From Paraspadella gotoi (Eukaryota > Chaetognatha), in assembly GCA_051294375.1 (NCBI GenBank), contig CM119265.1, forward strand, positions 23,838,669 through 23,902,668: a stretch of DNA of 64,000 nucleotides, read 5' to 3'. The notes beneath the pieces are model-generated. The model was not told the origin of the DNA, searched no databases, and saw only the letters and a list, made by a program, of their open reading frames with translations. Shown one piece after another: positions 12,018 to 22,948 of this stretch. The position numbers and the translations under genes are program-made. How positions within the stretch are numbered: the stretch's first letter is position 1; each line of letters starts with the position of its first letter.

Positions 12018-13040
12018 TTATTTAAACGTCAAAGAATGCAACTTGGAAATATCGCCGGAAAAAACTCTGCAGCATCCGCCTATCCAGATTGGACGCCAAT
12101 CGAACTTGAGCCACTCGGCCGCAAAATGCGAAAAAGGCTTTTCATCCGCGTTGCCGTAAAATCCAGAATCCAGAGACCAACTTTCTCCGCTGTTGGGGTA
12201 CATGACGAGAGCGAGATCGGGATCGAGCAACTTGCGCGATTTGGGATGGCGCAACAAGGATTCGACCAGCGGCACAACGGATCTCGGTGCCGTGCAATTG
12301 ACGCCGACTCCCGCGAGGGACTTTCCAAATTTCTCCGCCAATTCTACGACGGCGTCGGCCCAATCGTCACCGTAATGCGTTTTAGTGCCGTTTTTTGATG
12401 GATCTTTAAAGCTCCTTCCGTCCTGACAAGAGAAACTGACCCAAGCTTTGACCCCAGGATGTTCCTTCAGGCCTTCCATGACGGCCAAGGCCTCCTTCAA
12501 AGCGGGAACGGTCTCTACTGCGAGGAGATCGCACTCGGCCGCGACTAGGGCTGCGAGGCGCGGTCGGTGCCACGCCTTCAGTTCTTCCGATGACAGAAAA
12601 TCCGCGTAGGCGCCAGTGTATTCGGATCCGTCGTGAAGACAAGCGCCGTAAGGGCCTACGGAGCCGGCGACAAGGGCGGGTCTACGATCGCGGATCGGAC
12701 ACGCTTCGGAACAGTGCGCGTGAGTCTCGGCAGTCGCGCTCGCCTCCAGCGAATCGCGGGCGGCGTCGCGTGCGAGAGAGACAGAATCTCTGATCAGTTT
12801 GAGTGACTGATCGGCTTCGAGACCCAAATGCTCGCGGAAGCCGGGAAGGCTCGCCTGGTAAGAAGTGGAGATTAGAATGGTGGCGCCGTTGTCGGTGAAT
12901 TCTCGGTGAGCGGCGTAAATGGCCGAGGGATTGGAACGCAAGAGCCGCGCGCTCCACAGCGGATCGCTGTCGATGTTCTCGAATCCGTTTCTGACTAGGG
13001 TCGTGGCAAGACCGCCATCTATTATCTCGAAAAGGGTCAT
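12018..13040 (-). CDS. Homocysteine S-methyltransferase, intronless
   Basis: Remethylates homocysteine to methionine with a small methyl donor, in the zinc-dependent family of BHMT, yeast Mht1/Sam4 and plant HMT. One open frame of 340 residues. The N-terminus has the family motif DGGLATTL; SVGPYG lies near residue 127 and DLLAVETVP near 171. The three zinc cysteines are present: GVNCTAP (Cys249) and GGCC (Cys323, Cys324). Usually GGCCR is followed by TTP; here it is followed by VFSGD, so the end is divergent. The poly(A)-like AATAAA overlaps the stop, and the next gene (UBE4A) starts 72 bp further on. Together with SAM synthetase it would supply two steps of the methionine cycle. The methyl donor (S-methylmethionine, SAM or betaine) cannot be told from the sequence. 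Confidence 0.92.
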   Translation of the reverse strand: MTLFEIIDGGLATTLVRNGFENIDSDPLWSARLLRSNPSAIYAAHREFTDNGATILISTSYQASLPGFREHLGLEADQSLKLIRDSVSLARDAARDSLEASATAETHAHCSEACPIRDRRPALVAGSVGPYGACLHDGSEYTGAYADFLSSEELKAWHRPRLAALVAAECDLLAVETVPALKEALAVMEGLKEHPGVKAWVSFSCQDGRSFKDPSKNGTKTHYGDDWADAVVELAEKFGKSLAGVGVNCTAPRSVVPLVESLLRHPKSRKLLDPDLALVMYPNSGESWSLDSGFYGNADEKPFSHFAAEWLKFDWRPIWIGGCCRVFSGDISKLHSLTFK

Positions 13041-13920
13041 TTCGACTCCAGTTAATAAATTATTAAGGTTGAATGCGAGAATAACTTAAATGGCATATTT
13101 CAAATCGAGCTGATTTAATGAGTCGCCAGAAAATTATTACAAGAGAGGAGTTTGATGAATGCTTCGCGTCGGGTTTTAAGCCGACGAGAAAACTGGATTC
13201 TTCACTGTCGAACAGAACAGAACTGAATAGAACAAAACATGAGGCCATTGAAGTCGTCTGCTCTTCCGAAAAATGGGAAGTTGGCATGGAGACTTGTGAC
13301 GCCGAGCCATCCTCCCGGAAAACTTTATAATTCGTAACAAAACATAAGTAATGATATCATGTAGCTGCATGGCAACTTTAATTATATTCATTGACATGAT
13401 AAAAATACGTATTGTCGAAAAAAAAAAATTGGAATCTAGTCTAATGTTATTTGCAAAAAAAAAAACTACCTTCGCATGCATAATATATGTATACTCATGT
13501 GCAAAAAAATTCCAGACAATCCATAAAAATATTTTTACAAATTATATAAAAAGTTTTTTAAAAATAAATTTATATTTATAAATTTTATTATAATCGGCCA
13601 AATGGTTTAAAAGATAAGATTTTTTAAACTTAAATATTCCTAATCAAGAAAGGAAATTCGAAAATTTAAAAACTTTAAAATCATTAAACTATTATTTATC
13701 TTATTTTTAAAAATTTAAAAATTATTTTTTAAAGATTTGGGTCAGATATGTGTGATAATTATTTAGCTTATTTTTATATTCGCCGACCGTGATTTTGCGG
13801 TCGGTTATTTGTTTTTCGCTTTTTATGAGCAACATATAAAAATCTCATTATGCAAAAATAAATGACACTGGTAAGAGAATAAAATTTTTATATCACAAAG
13901 TTAATTTCAAAACCTCCCAT

Positions 13921-13972
13921 AACCCTAACTACCCCTAATCCCTAACCCTAACCACCCTTAACCTAATTGCTT
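13921..13972. repeat. Degenerate telomere-like repeat, (CCCTAA)n
   Basis: Several CCCTAA/CCCTAAC units with interruptions run through this stretch. A matching tract lies at 26,458-26,515. Both have an end motif of the CRCCGACCG type on their left, so the tract is probably internal to a short element, not a telomere fusion scar. Confidence 0.6.
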
Positions 13973-14014
13973 ACCGTTTAAAAAATATAAAAGTATTATT
14001 TTATTTTTATTTTA

Positions 14015-14315
14015 GTTATTTGTTTAAAGGTAAAAATAAATTGTTTATGTATAACAAGTTTTATATAAAAATATAAATTTGGGACATATTCCGGCTTCAA
14101 TGTAAGCCCTCTTAAGCGCAAAAACGAATTAATTTATAAAACAAATATTTTTACAATATTTGAAGAGAGTTTATAAAAATATTTGTTTCACAAATCATTT
14201 TTTTCGCGCTGATGAAGGCTTATATTGAAGTCCAAAATTTATGTTTCTTAATAAAACTTGTTGTACAATGTACATCAACAAACAATTCATTTTCTACCTC
14301 AAACATAAAAATATC
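14015..14315. repeat. Foldback (long inverted-repeat) element, MITE-like
   Basis: Two arms of roughly 130 bp, about 14,015-14,150 and 14,177-14,315, are imperfect reverse complements. Shared blocks include AATTGTTT, AACAAGTTTTA, CTTCAATRTAAGCC and AAACAAATATTTT. The spacer is short. The arm motif CTTCATCAGCGCG (reverse strand near 14,205) recurs in the element at 24,501-24,738, which suggests one family. There is no transposase coding. Confidence 0.6.
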
Positions 14316-14947
14316 AATTAAAATAAATTTAAAACAATTATTATATATTAAAAAAATTGTATATTACTGTACAAACTAAGACTGAACGCTAGAGGGAAAA
14401 CAAAATTAAATGGATTGTTGCGGACGTCGAATAGTAAAGTTACCCAATTATTTTTTATTATTTATTACAAAAATATAAAATAATTTTAAAAAATTAGTTT
14501 AAAATGAATCAATTTTGATAAAATTTATGCCAAACCTTTAATGTTTTAATAAATTTTAATTTATTTTTAAAATTAAAAAAAAATAAAATTAAAGGCTGAT
14601 ATAAAGTGGCGGTTTTTTTTCAAATGACTGTATATGCATTTTCTTGATTATTCAAAAATGTCAAATATGAAATAGCTTCGAAATAATGAACATTATTATT
14701 CAGTAAACTAGCATAAATTGATATATAATTAGAAAGCTCAACGCAATTTCTGAGAGGGATTAAAAAAGGAATATGGCAATTTCCAAAACTTTTTCAATGA
14801 TGCCATTTGTTCTGGTAATAAATCATGATAATAAAACTTCATTGTCTTCTTCAAAAAGCTTTCGTAACCAACAGTCAAAACTTTTATTAGCTACCTAAAC
14901 GCTCTGTATATAATATCGTTTATAGACATAGAAAATTATTTTTAAAA

Positions 14948-16456
14948 ATGGGACAAGGACACTCTACCCCTACTGAAAACTCATCAGTCATCAATAAAAA
15001 ACCCATAAAAATTGTTTTGTTGGGAGACGTCGGGGCGGGGAAAACTTCGATACTTCGTCGGCTCACCCATCATACTTTTTTAAGCGACTACGAGGCTACG
15101 ACGACTCTTAAAGTGGAACCACTCACAAGAGAAATCAAGCTGAAATCCAACCGCTTTAAAATAGTTTCTATCCAACTCTGGGACATACCGAGTCACGAGG
15201 ATATAGATTTGAGGCCGACGTACTTAAGTTCGACGGACGGAGCCATCGTCGTCGCCGACCTGACGCAAGAGAGTTCCATCGCTCTGGCCGATTCGTACAA
15301 GAAGGAAATCGAGCGCGCAAATGAGTTCACTGACTTTCCGGCTATCTTGATTGGGAGCAAGTTGGATCTGGCGACGGAGGAAAGGGAGCGGGCCAAGGAT
15401 AGACTAGAAATCGTTGGTCCCAAAGGAAAACGGCCTACGACGACTAAGGAAACTGCAAGACTTTTAAAAGAATGGAAGAAGTTGACGATCGACGAGGAAG
15501 TTGAGACTGTCGAGGCGGTTTTTGATCCGGACTTAATCGCTGACATTCCCGACGTCGAAGATGACGGGATCTCCACAGATTCGGACGACGAGACTTTGCC
15601 CAACGTAGCCACGTTGAAAGAAGCCGGAAAATCGGGAGAGTTCCTTTCCGTCGCGTCGCTGTCGCTCAAGAGCGATATTCGACCGTTGCTCAAATCATTC
15701 GACGTTCTCGTCAAAAACATTATTGCCAGAAAAGAAAAACTAGAAAGCTCCCCCAGAACCTCTGAGAAAGTCAACGAAGTAAATATACCTAAACAATTGA
15801 CTCTGGAAATTTGCGGAATGAGCGAGACCGACTCCTACGTCAAAGACGTGCAAATATTGATAAAAAGGTTTCTCCAAAGTGTCAAAGACTTCAACGAAAC
15901 TCTGAAATCCTTTAAGAAACTTTGCGTGGAAAAGGAGTTGGTCTCTCACGCGACCGTCTCTTTCGTCGATTGCGTCCTAAATCTTTCGGAGGCCTGTAGC
16001 TTTCAACTCAAAACTCGACCGATTCCCGGAACGACGGATTTGGATGAAATACTTTGGCCCAAGATGGAGAATACATCGACCCGGTCGGATGAAGAAGAAT
16101 TGGATGAATCCGAGGAGATGTCTCGAATCGTCCTGCGATTCTTCCATGAACGCCTCTCGCCCGCTATCGCGAGGCTACAAAATATTTCTTTACAGGAAGA
16201 AAATTTAGAAAGTCTCAAACATCGCATGACGACGTCTTTGAAAAAACAAATGCAACAGGCCTCCGAGAACGGAGAGTCGTGGACACGAGAAGCCGATCCA
16301 ATTAGCGGACTAGCTAATGGAAAAAAAGAAATGGAAATGTTAAAACGAATAAATGGGAAAAACCTCAGGGCAATAAACTCTGCTTTGTGCCTCATGAGAA
16401 AGAGTCATTTCAGGTTGATGGAGCAGAATAAAAAACTAAAAGCGGCGCTGATATGA
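14948..16456 (+). CDS. Intronless Rab-like GTPase-domain protein with degenerate G-boxes and long C-terminal region
   Basis: A single exon of 502 residues. The N-terminus MGQGHS fits N-myristoylation (Gly2, Ser6). A Ras/Rab-type domain follows: P-loop GDVGAGKTS (26-34), switch I-like YEATTTLKVE, then WDIPSHE (78-84) where WDxxGxE is usual, so the DxxG glycine is missing. G4 is GSKLD (136-140) instead of NKxD. About 80 acidic residues are inserted before a possible G5 region (VASLSLKSDIRPLLKSF, from 224). Residues 250-502 look helical. There is no C-terminal cysteine prenylation motif. I infer a membrane-tethered protein that may bind nucleotide but hydrolyse it poorly. The family is not identified. 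A poly(A) signal lies 80 bp past the stop. The ATG is the first in frame. Confidence 0.8.
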   Translation: MGQGHSTPTENSSVINKKPIKIVLLGDVGAGKTSILRRLTHHTFLSDYEATTTLKVEPLTREIKLKSNRFKIVSIQLWDIPSHEDIDLRPTYLSSTDGAIVVADLTQESSIALADSYKKEIERANEFTDFPAILIGSKLDLATEERERAKDRLEIVGPKGKRPTTTKETARLLKEWKKLTIDEEVETVEAVFDPDLIADIPDVEDDGISTDSDDETLPNVATLKEAGKSGEFLSVASLSLKSDIRPLLKSFDVLVKNIIARKEKLESSPRTSEKVNEVNIPKQLTLEICGMSETDSYVKDVQILIKRFLQSVKDFNETLKSFKKLCVEKELVSHATVSFVDCVLNLSEACSFQLKTRPIPGTTDLDEILWPKMENTSTRSDEEELDESEEMSRIVLRFFHERLSPAIARLQNISLQEENLESLKHRMTTSLKKQMQQASENGESWTREADPISGLANGKKEMEMLKRINGKNLRAINSALCLMRKSHFRLMEQNKKLKAALI

Positions 16457-17401
16457 ATGTTGTTACTAATTTCGTTGAGGCTATTTTTATATTTGTATTA
16501 TTTTTAACAATATCAAAAATCGTCAATAGCTGAAAATAAATTTCGACTTCTCGACCCCAATTGATTTATTGTTAACTTTTATTTCTTCTCCAACTTCCTT
16601 TCATTTGTCAAAAATATTTCTATCTATCTCCTCTCATTCTTCAATAAAGAATTCCATTTATAAGGAGAGCGTTAATCTTCCCTGGAATCTTTTAATTTAC
16701 GCCCGAAGATCGAGACTTGACAGATATAATTATTACTTTTCCACAAAAAAATAAATTGGAGTCTATTTTATTTTGTTGTTAAATTATAAACATTGTATTT
16801 CCCTAAAGTTAAAAAAGTTTTGATATTTTAAAGTCAGTAATTCATTTGCGATTTTGACAGTTTTCATTAAGTCAAAGTGAACTTTGACCATTTGCGTGAG
16901 GAAGGAAATGAAGGAGAGGGGAAAAAAATTTCATTTCGCCATCATGAAATTTCAAACATGACACAATCATGATATCGCGACGTTCCTTTAACAATCGGGC
17001 GCCGAAGAGGGAGGTTCGCCGAAAATGTACCGAAACGTTTTGAACCAGATAGGGGCGGCGGTCGCGGCCGTATTGACCGGCCGGTTCCACCGCCTCGTCG
17101 GAAAAGGAGGAGGAAGAGGAAACGAGAAAAAGAGAGATAAAAAACCGCGAGGAAAAAACAACAAAATCATCCGGCTTTGGACGACGTCTCCAAACTAATT
17201 TTTTTTCCTGGATCTTTTCAAAAAAATATAAAAAAGATCTAATTTCCTCCACTTGCCTTGCCACCGGAGTCGTTTTCGGGGAATTTCGACACCCACGCCC
17301 ACCGTTCCCTACTTTATCACCCATCCAAAGGCGTCCAATAAAAACCCGGATTCTACGAGTTAATGACTTCTTGGAAGAAAGGAAAAACCCAATAAAAAGA
17401 A
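16457..17401. other. Intergenic region between two tandem plus-strand genes
   Basis: The first part is AT-rich with the poly(A) signal of the upstream gene. The stretch from about 16,980 is more GC-rich and probably contains the promoter and 5' UTR of the gene starting at 17,402. No supported gene is seen. Confidence 0.5.
16535..16540 (+). terminator. Poly(A) signal AATAAA
   Basis: A canonical hexamer about 80 bp after the stop of the intronless GTPase-like gene. Confidence 0.6.
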
Positions 17402-20400
17402 ATGTCGAGCCTCATCGATCACCGGCAGCCCTGGTTGGCGCACGGCTACCCGGGAATTCGCTCCCCGACACCGACAACCAGCACGCCCAAACAAACTTGG
17501 GCCGACGATTGCGAGAAGTGTCTCTCCGCGGAAGACTCCTTCCCGATTCGCTTTCGACTTCAGACGCAAACGTCCGAGGACATTTATCACTTGGAGCACG
17601 TGGGCGCGTTGCTGGAGCGCATGGACGCCGACGACGAGACGTTTCTTGCTCAACTGGTAGAGCGTGAAGACCGAGAAGCTGACCGAAGACGGTTTCGCGC
17701 GCGACCGCGGCCTCGCGTAGACAAGCAAGTCTCCTCGCTCATCAAGGACTACATGAAAAAGTACCGATCAGAAGAAAGCAAAGAAACGACGGTCTCCACG
17801 CCCAAAACGCCAGTATCAACAACCTTCAGTCGTTCCTCTGCAAAGACGATGGGATCAATCACCGATAAGGCGGCTCCCGTCTTCACAGACTCAAGCGGCC
17901 GCTGCTACTACAAAACGAGCGCCCGACCGACGACTAAAATGATCGTTCCTCACCCGAGTCATAGGTATCCGGATCGTCACGCGCGCTGCTTCGACCTGGA
18001 TCACGTGCACACACCACTCATCACGACCCACCCGTCGGCCGGGTGCAATTGCTTCTCGCCCTGCGCCGAGGCGGAGTACTCCACCGTTGGAACTCTCGTC
18101 GCCTCTACGCCTCCTTACAAAATGGGAAGACCGAGATCGGCTCACATGTGCGGTCTTCATCGATGTCCAACGGGACCGTGGCCTTGCGAAGAGGTGAGAA
18201 CTATTATTCAATATTAACAAGAATATCTCAAACGTATTATCGAACATGTCTCAAAAAACAGGTAAGACAAAGCGACAAAAACGTCGCATACGGACTTTTC
18301 CCGAGATCGTCGTCACCGCAATCGATCAACGAATCCGAGGGATTTCATAGCCTCAAAACGAATCTCGGATCGACGCAAGTTCCCGAGTTCACCTCGATCG
18401 TTCACCGAGTCGAAGTTCATCAAAGATCAGTCGTAGAAGGTTTACACTACGACGACGACAAATCTTTAACGAGGGGAACGGAAAACGGAGGCGAAGGAGA
18501 AACCGTTAAGGATCAGGTAACTTTGCAAAAAATATGCCTTTGTGGGCAATGCAGGCCCAAAGACCTAAGCGCTAGCTGTCGGGAGATGCCTGACCCTGGG
18601 CATCACACAAGTCCCCACGTTGCCATACCCTATAAAATGATAAGCACCAATTTTGTGGCAGCTCCTTAATTTTTTTAAAAAACTTTGGTACAGTTCATGT
18701 TTCTTTACTGAAAAAGTTCTGATAACCTAATTCATTGACTATGAAATAGGTACAACTAATATAAAAATTATCCATTCATTTAATAAATAAGCTATCTTAC
18801 CCCTGACTTTGGACAGGCTTTGGTGGTTTAATAAGGCCTCCATCACTCTTACAAGATAATGACATAGCAGATCCCTGCAAGCTTTTAATCAAGACTCACA
18901 CACAGTCTCTTTTATTCACTCCCAGAGTACCTGGCTTTCCTATCAATGACGTGGAAAATATTTCAAAGAATGTTAGAATTGTATGAAAAGACCACTCCCT
19001 TAAGTATTAGATCGGGGAATACTTATTGTACTCCGCACTAGCATCAAAATACAAGGAGCTGAATTTTATGAAATTGGCACTTTATTCTAAATCTATTCTC
19101 GTATTAACTCCATTAAAACTTTTCTGACGATGTACTAAATAACAGTACATATAATATCTGTCAACACCCAGTTAGGTCAGAACCTCTAACCTCTAACCCG
19201 AGAGAATTAATTGCGCCACCATTCCATAATCATGTTGTTTAGAATGGTTTCGACAGATGCTTAAGTCTAGAAAGAGAAACATACGAGTTTTTTAATTAAT
19301 TTTTTTTTTGGCAGGTTGGAGACGGAATGCTCATCATAGACCCGACCTCTGCCCGGGTCGAGTTCGAACTTAAAAAGTCCGAAAGGGAAAAAGGAAAGAA
19401 AAAGAAATTGGGAAAAGTAAAGGGCGGAAAAGGAAAGGAGGGCAAGGAGTCGGGCGGTGCAGGAGGAAAGAAGAAAAAGGGAGGAAAGGAGGAAGGGCTA
19501 AAAAAGAAGAAGAGCGAGGATTCCGAGGACGAGGGGAAGGCCAAGAGAGGCAAGAAGAACATCGGCAAGGAAGGCGGCAAAAAGGGCAAGGGTAAAAAGA
19601 GCGAAAGTGGTGGAGAGAGGGAGGGGAAGGTCAAGGGGCCTAGGGGCCCCGGCTGCGGCGACGACAGCGCCGTCGCTGCCGAAGACCGACGAGCCAAAGA
19701 GGACGAAGAGAGGAGGGAAAGGGAAGAGCGAGACGGGGAAGAAGATCGACGCAAACGAGGGAGAGACGGAAAGGGCGGAGAGTTGGGCGAAGGCGACGGC
19801 GAGGAAGATGCCAAGAGGCGGGGGTATTTAAACGAGGACGAAGCCTTCGAGGCCGAAATGCAAGAATTAAAAAGAAAAGCGGCGTTGGCAAAGAGAGGCA
19901 CCTCCTTCGATCTCCTCAGAGCCCAAGTGGAGACGGAGGCAGACGAGGCCGAGAGAAGGAAAGAAATGGAGGCCAAAGCCACCTGGATGACCTCGCACAT
20001 GGGGCTCTCTAATCAATCCTGCCGTTTCGAATTACCCATGGACATGCGCCTGTTGGAAAAGATGACGCCGCGAGAATACCTCAGCAAATACTGCGTCGTA
20101 AGCTCCAAAAGGATGCTATTGTACAAGAGGGTCTTCGGTAAATTCGCCGATGGAAATGAGTCCGACCTGACGGGCCCGCAACTGGCGGCCGCTTTGCGCG
20201 AAGTGCACATCCACGGCATCTCCGAGGAGCAGATGCGGGGGATTTTGCGGCTGGTGCGAGGGAAAAGGATTCCCACTGGACCAGCAGTGGAAGAAGAGTC
20301 CGGAGATCACCCGGCCGAGATTCCAGGACCCAAAGTTGACTTTGACTTCTTCGCTGGAATCGCCGCACTGACCGAACGATTGCTCTTTCCCTTGTTTCGC

Positions 20401-20574
20401 GATTCTAAGGTGCAAAGCGGGAATTACGCAGCAGATCAGGCAGAGGGCGTTCTCGATGAAACTTGCTTCGGCCGAAAGGAAAATCTCGAAACTGCAGACT
20501 TTTTTTGCATGCCGTGGAAATTCCAAGGAATCAACGTCAACTCCGACGTGAAGAGACTTCTCGAGGTTTTATAG
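17402..20574 (+). CDS. Unidentified 768-residue protein, Lys/Glu-rich with EF-hand-like C-terminal region, 3 exons
   Basis: Exons are 17402-18193, 18262-18516 and 19315-20574, all joined in phase 0. Residues 1-260 are polar with a Cys/His-rich patch (near CNCFSPCAE and HMCGLHRC). The third exon starts with a very basic and acidic low-complexity stretch of about 190 residues, probably disordered or a single helix. A globular C-terminus follows: MTPREYLSKYC, then a segment like an EF-hand helix pair (KRVFGKFADGNESDLTGPQL, then LREVHIHGISEEQM). The loop fits the calcium-binding consensus poorly. I do not recognise the family. Similar architecture occurs in ciliary EF-hand proteins, but that is only inference, supported weakly by the ciliary genes downstream. 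The second intron carries a degenerate repeat. Confidence 0.75.
18530..18690. repeat. Degenerate short interspersed element in intron 2 of the gene at 17,402
   Basis: A GC-rich patch in an AT-rich intron contains CGTTGCCATA and TGTGGCAGC, end motifs shared with the SINE at 36,310. The body does not show clear A and B boxes. It may be a related or decayed element. Confidence 0.3.
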
Positions 20575-22948
20575 ATATATAACTGCAATATTCATAAAAA
20601 TTGAACAGATCGTATATATATATTCTTGACATTAAAATTATATTTAATTATGTACATCCCGGCAACCAGAAGGAAAAAGGTTTTTTTTTTCGTTCTTTCA
20701 AATTTACGACTAAAATGATCTTTAGCGCGTCATGCAACTGGATTCTGACAAGATTCCTATGCTTGATGAGATTAAATTAATTTGACGAATAACAGATAGA
20801 TTTTTTAGAGGTTTCTATGTCAACGACACGCTATTTTTTTTCCCCGTTTCAATATGTATATTGAGCATGTAGCTGTGTTGTATCAACTCGCTTATCTTTC
20901 AATTTCATATATTATCTACATATATAATACTCTCAAAGTCTCAAACAATAGCTAACTCATCGAGACATGTCTCCATTAAAACGAGTCTACAGATTCTCGA
21001 TAAATACTTTCAATAAATAATATATAAATTCGAATGATGATTTTTGTTTATATCACATGATTAGATGAGACAGATTAGCAAATACGGTAGAAAATCAGCA
21101 GTCATCCAATATATCCACAAATCTGGATGTTTCTCCACTGTACTAGCAGATTTTACGTAGGGGTATGTTATAAACCAAATTGTTTTATCAATATTGATAT
21201 TTGAAACCTAAAACTAACACCAAATAAAGAAAATTAGAAAATAGGAAAATAGAAATACATAATATACAAACCATAAAAACCATAGAATAGAGCCAAAAAG
21301 TGTTAAAATTTTAATTAATTTTCACTTAAGCAATAAAAACTTAAGAAAATCCATGGAACATTTAACAAGTATAAAACTTTTAAGTTTTGGATCTTTCCAG
21401 TTTACGCCTTCACCCCAATTATCATTAAAACAAGGCAAAATTTAAAACTACAAAAGGCCAAAGTTAACTACTATAAATGTGCAACATCATTAGTTTCACA
21501 AATGTCATATATTCAAAGCTTTCGCATGAAAACAAATGCTATGTAAAGGTTGAACTAATTTGGACAACGCTTTGATGTTCAGTCTGAACTTCTGATAGGT
21601 GATCTATTCAATCTTTTGTCCAGTATTCAAAATAAATGTCAAACCATTAGTAAGTAGCCGGGGTATAAGCACATTTACTTGTTTACTGCGGCTATAGCTT
21701 ATTTAAAGTATTGACTTGTCAAAAAAAAAACAGTCGCTAAAAAATTTTTGAATTTCCTTTAATGTAAATTTCTAACATTTTATTTACTATAATAATATTC
21801 TTATTTAGATTTAATTATACAATCTTGTAAAACAAATAAGTCACCAAAATTTTCTTTACTTTTGGTAACTTTTTTATTTTAAAATTTAAAAAAAAAGTTT
21901 TTTCTGATTCAAATAAACTTATTTTGATTAGAAATAAAAGAATGAATAATAAAAAAAATATTATATATAAATATTCTGCTTTAGAATAAAATTTATTAAT
22001 ATTAAAATTATTTTTTATATGAATAAATAATTATTAATAAAATATAGCTTAATATTAAAAAAAAATAATGCATATATAAAATTAAAAACCCCCAGAGGTT
22101 ATATTAAATATAAATTTAATATTAGATTCAAAAAATATAATATATAATAAATAATTATTTATAAAAAATTATAATAATTAAAAAAATCAGATTTTTTTAA
22201 ATATCTTTTTATTTATTTGAATATCACACCTGTATTTTTAATCGCATTTTTTAAATAATAGTTCATTCGAATCCCAAAAAACTAAATTTTTTACATATAT
22301 TTTTCCTTTTCATAATTTTAATATTAACGTAAACAAAAGTTGGATAAATGCTTTTGGCGACATTCATTTTCCAAGATGGTATTTACTCAATACTGAATGC
22401 TAACAAAAAGATAGGTTGGTAAAAAGATTCATTCTCGCTGATTGATATATTTTGTTTCGCGAATCACAATACACTTAAGAAACAGACTTACCTGAATTGA
22501 CAGATCAGTACTGTATTTGGTGAGCGGCAACTGATTTGATGTTTTTATACACTATAAAATTCAACCAAACAATTTAATTTGGAATTGAGTCAAATCTAGA
22601 AAAGTAATTTGTCAAGTAATAATTAGAAAAAAAATTTCACTTCCGTCTCTTGATTCTTTTTTAATTTTTTTCAAATTTTATTATTAATTAACCCTGCGAA
22701 TTTATTACACTTCCATTCAAAAACTGAGTAAAGAAAAGTATAGGACGAAACGTTCGAGTGCGCATCATTTATAACAAATACAACATTAACGACGGGCAAA
22801 AATTGAAGAAATCACATTTTTTTTCAAAAATCCAGTTCTGATTATCAAAAAGTAAAGTAGAAACATCACAAGACTAGTATTATTTATGTTTATTGTTTAA
22901 ACGAATGTGATCTTAACTTGTACGGGAGACGGGGATGGAAGGTATTCG
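20575..22948. other. AT-rich intergenic region between convergent genes
   Basis: About 2.4 kb of very AT-rich sequence lies between the 3' ends of two convergent genes. It holds the likely poly(A) signal of the phosphotransferase gene (22,889-22,894, minus strand). No coding frame or clear element was seen. Confidence 0.6.
22889..22894 (-). terminator. Poly(A) signal AATAAA for the phosphotransferase gene
   Basis: A canonical hexamer on the minus strand, about 55 bp past the predicted stop at 22,949. Confidence 0.5.

Larger units (their letters stand above)
13041..14947. other. AT-rich intergenic region between divergent genes, with mobile-element remnants
   Basis: About 1.9 kb separates two divergently transcribed genes. 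It holds a telomere-like CCCTAA tract (13,921-13,972), a short end motif CGCCGACCGTGATTTTGCG at about 13,781 that is also seen at 26,380, and a foldback element (14,015-14,315). The rest is AT-rich without a credible coding frame. Confidence 0.6.

Noticed and set aside
15193-16395. Two minus-strand frames of 130 and 193 codons.
   Set aside because: Antisense shadows of the intronless GTPase-like gene.
16872-17324. Minus-strand frame of 150 codons upstream of the gene at 17,402.
   Set aside because: No domain and low-complexity Phe/Ser composition; more likely promoter and 5' UTR sequence.
19296-20000. Minus-strand frame of 234 codons, Ser/Phe/Pro-rich.
   Set aside because: It is the mirror of the Lys/Glu-rich exon on the plus strand and has no domain.
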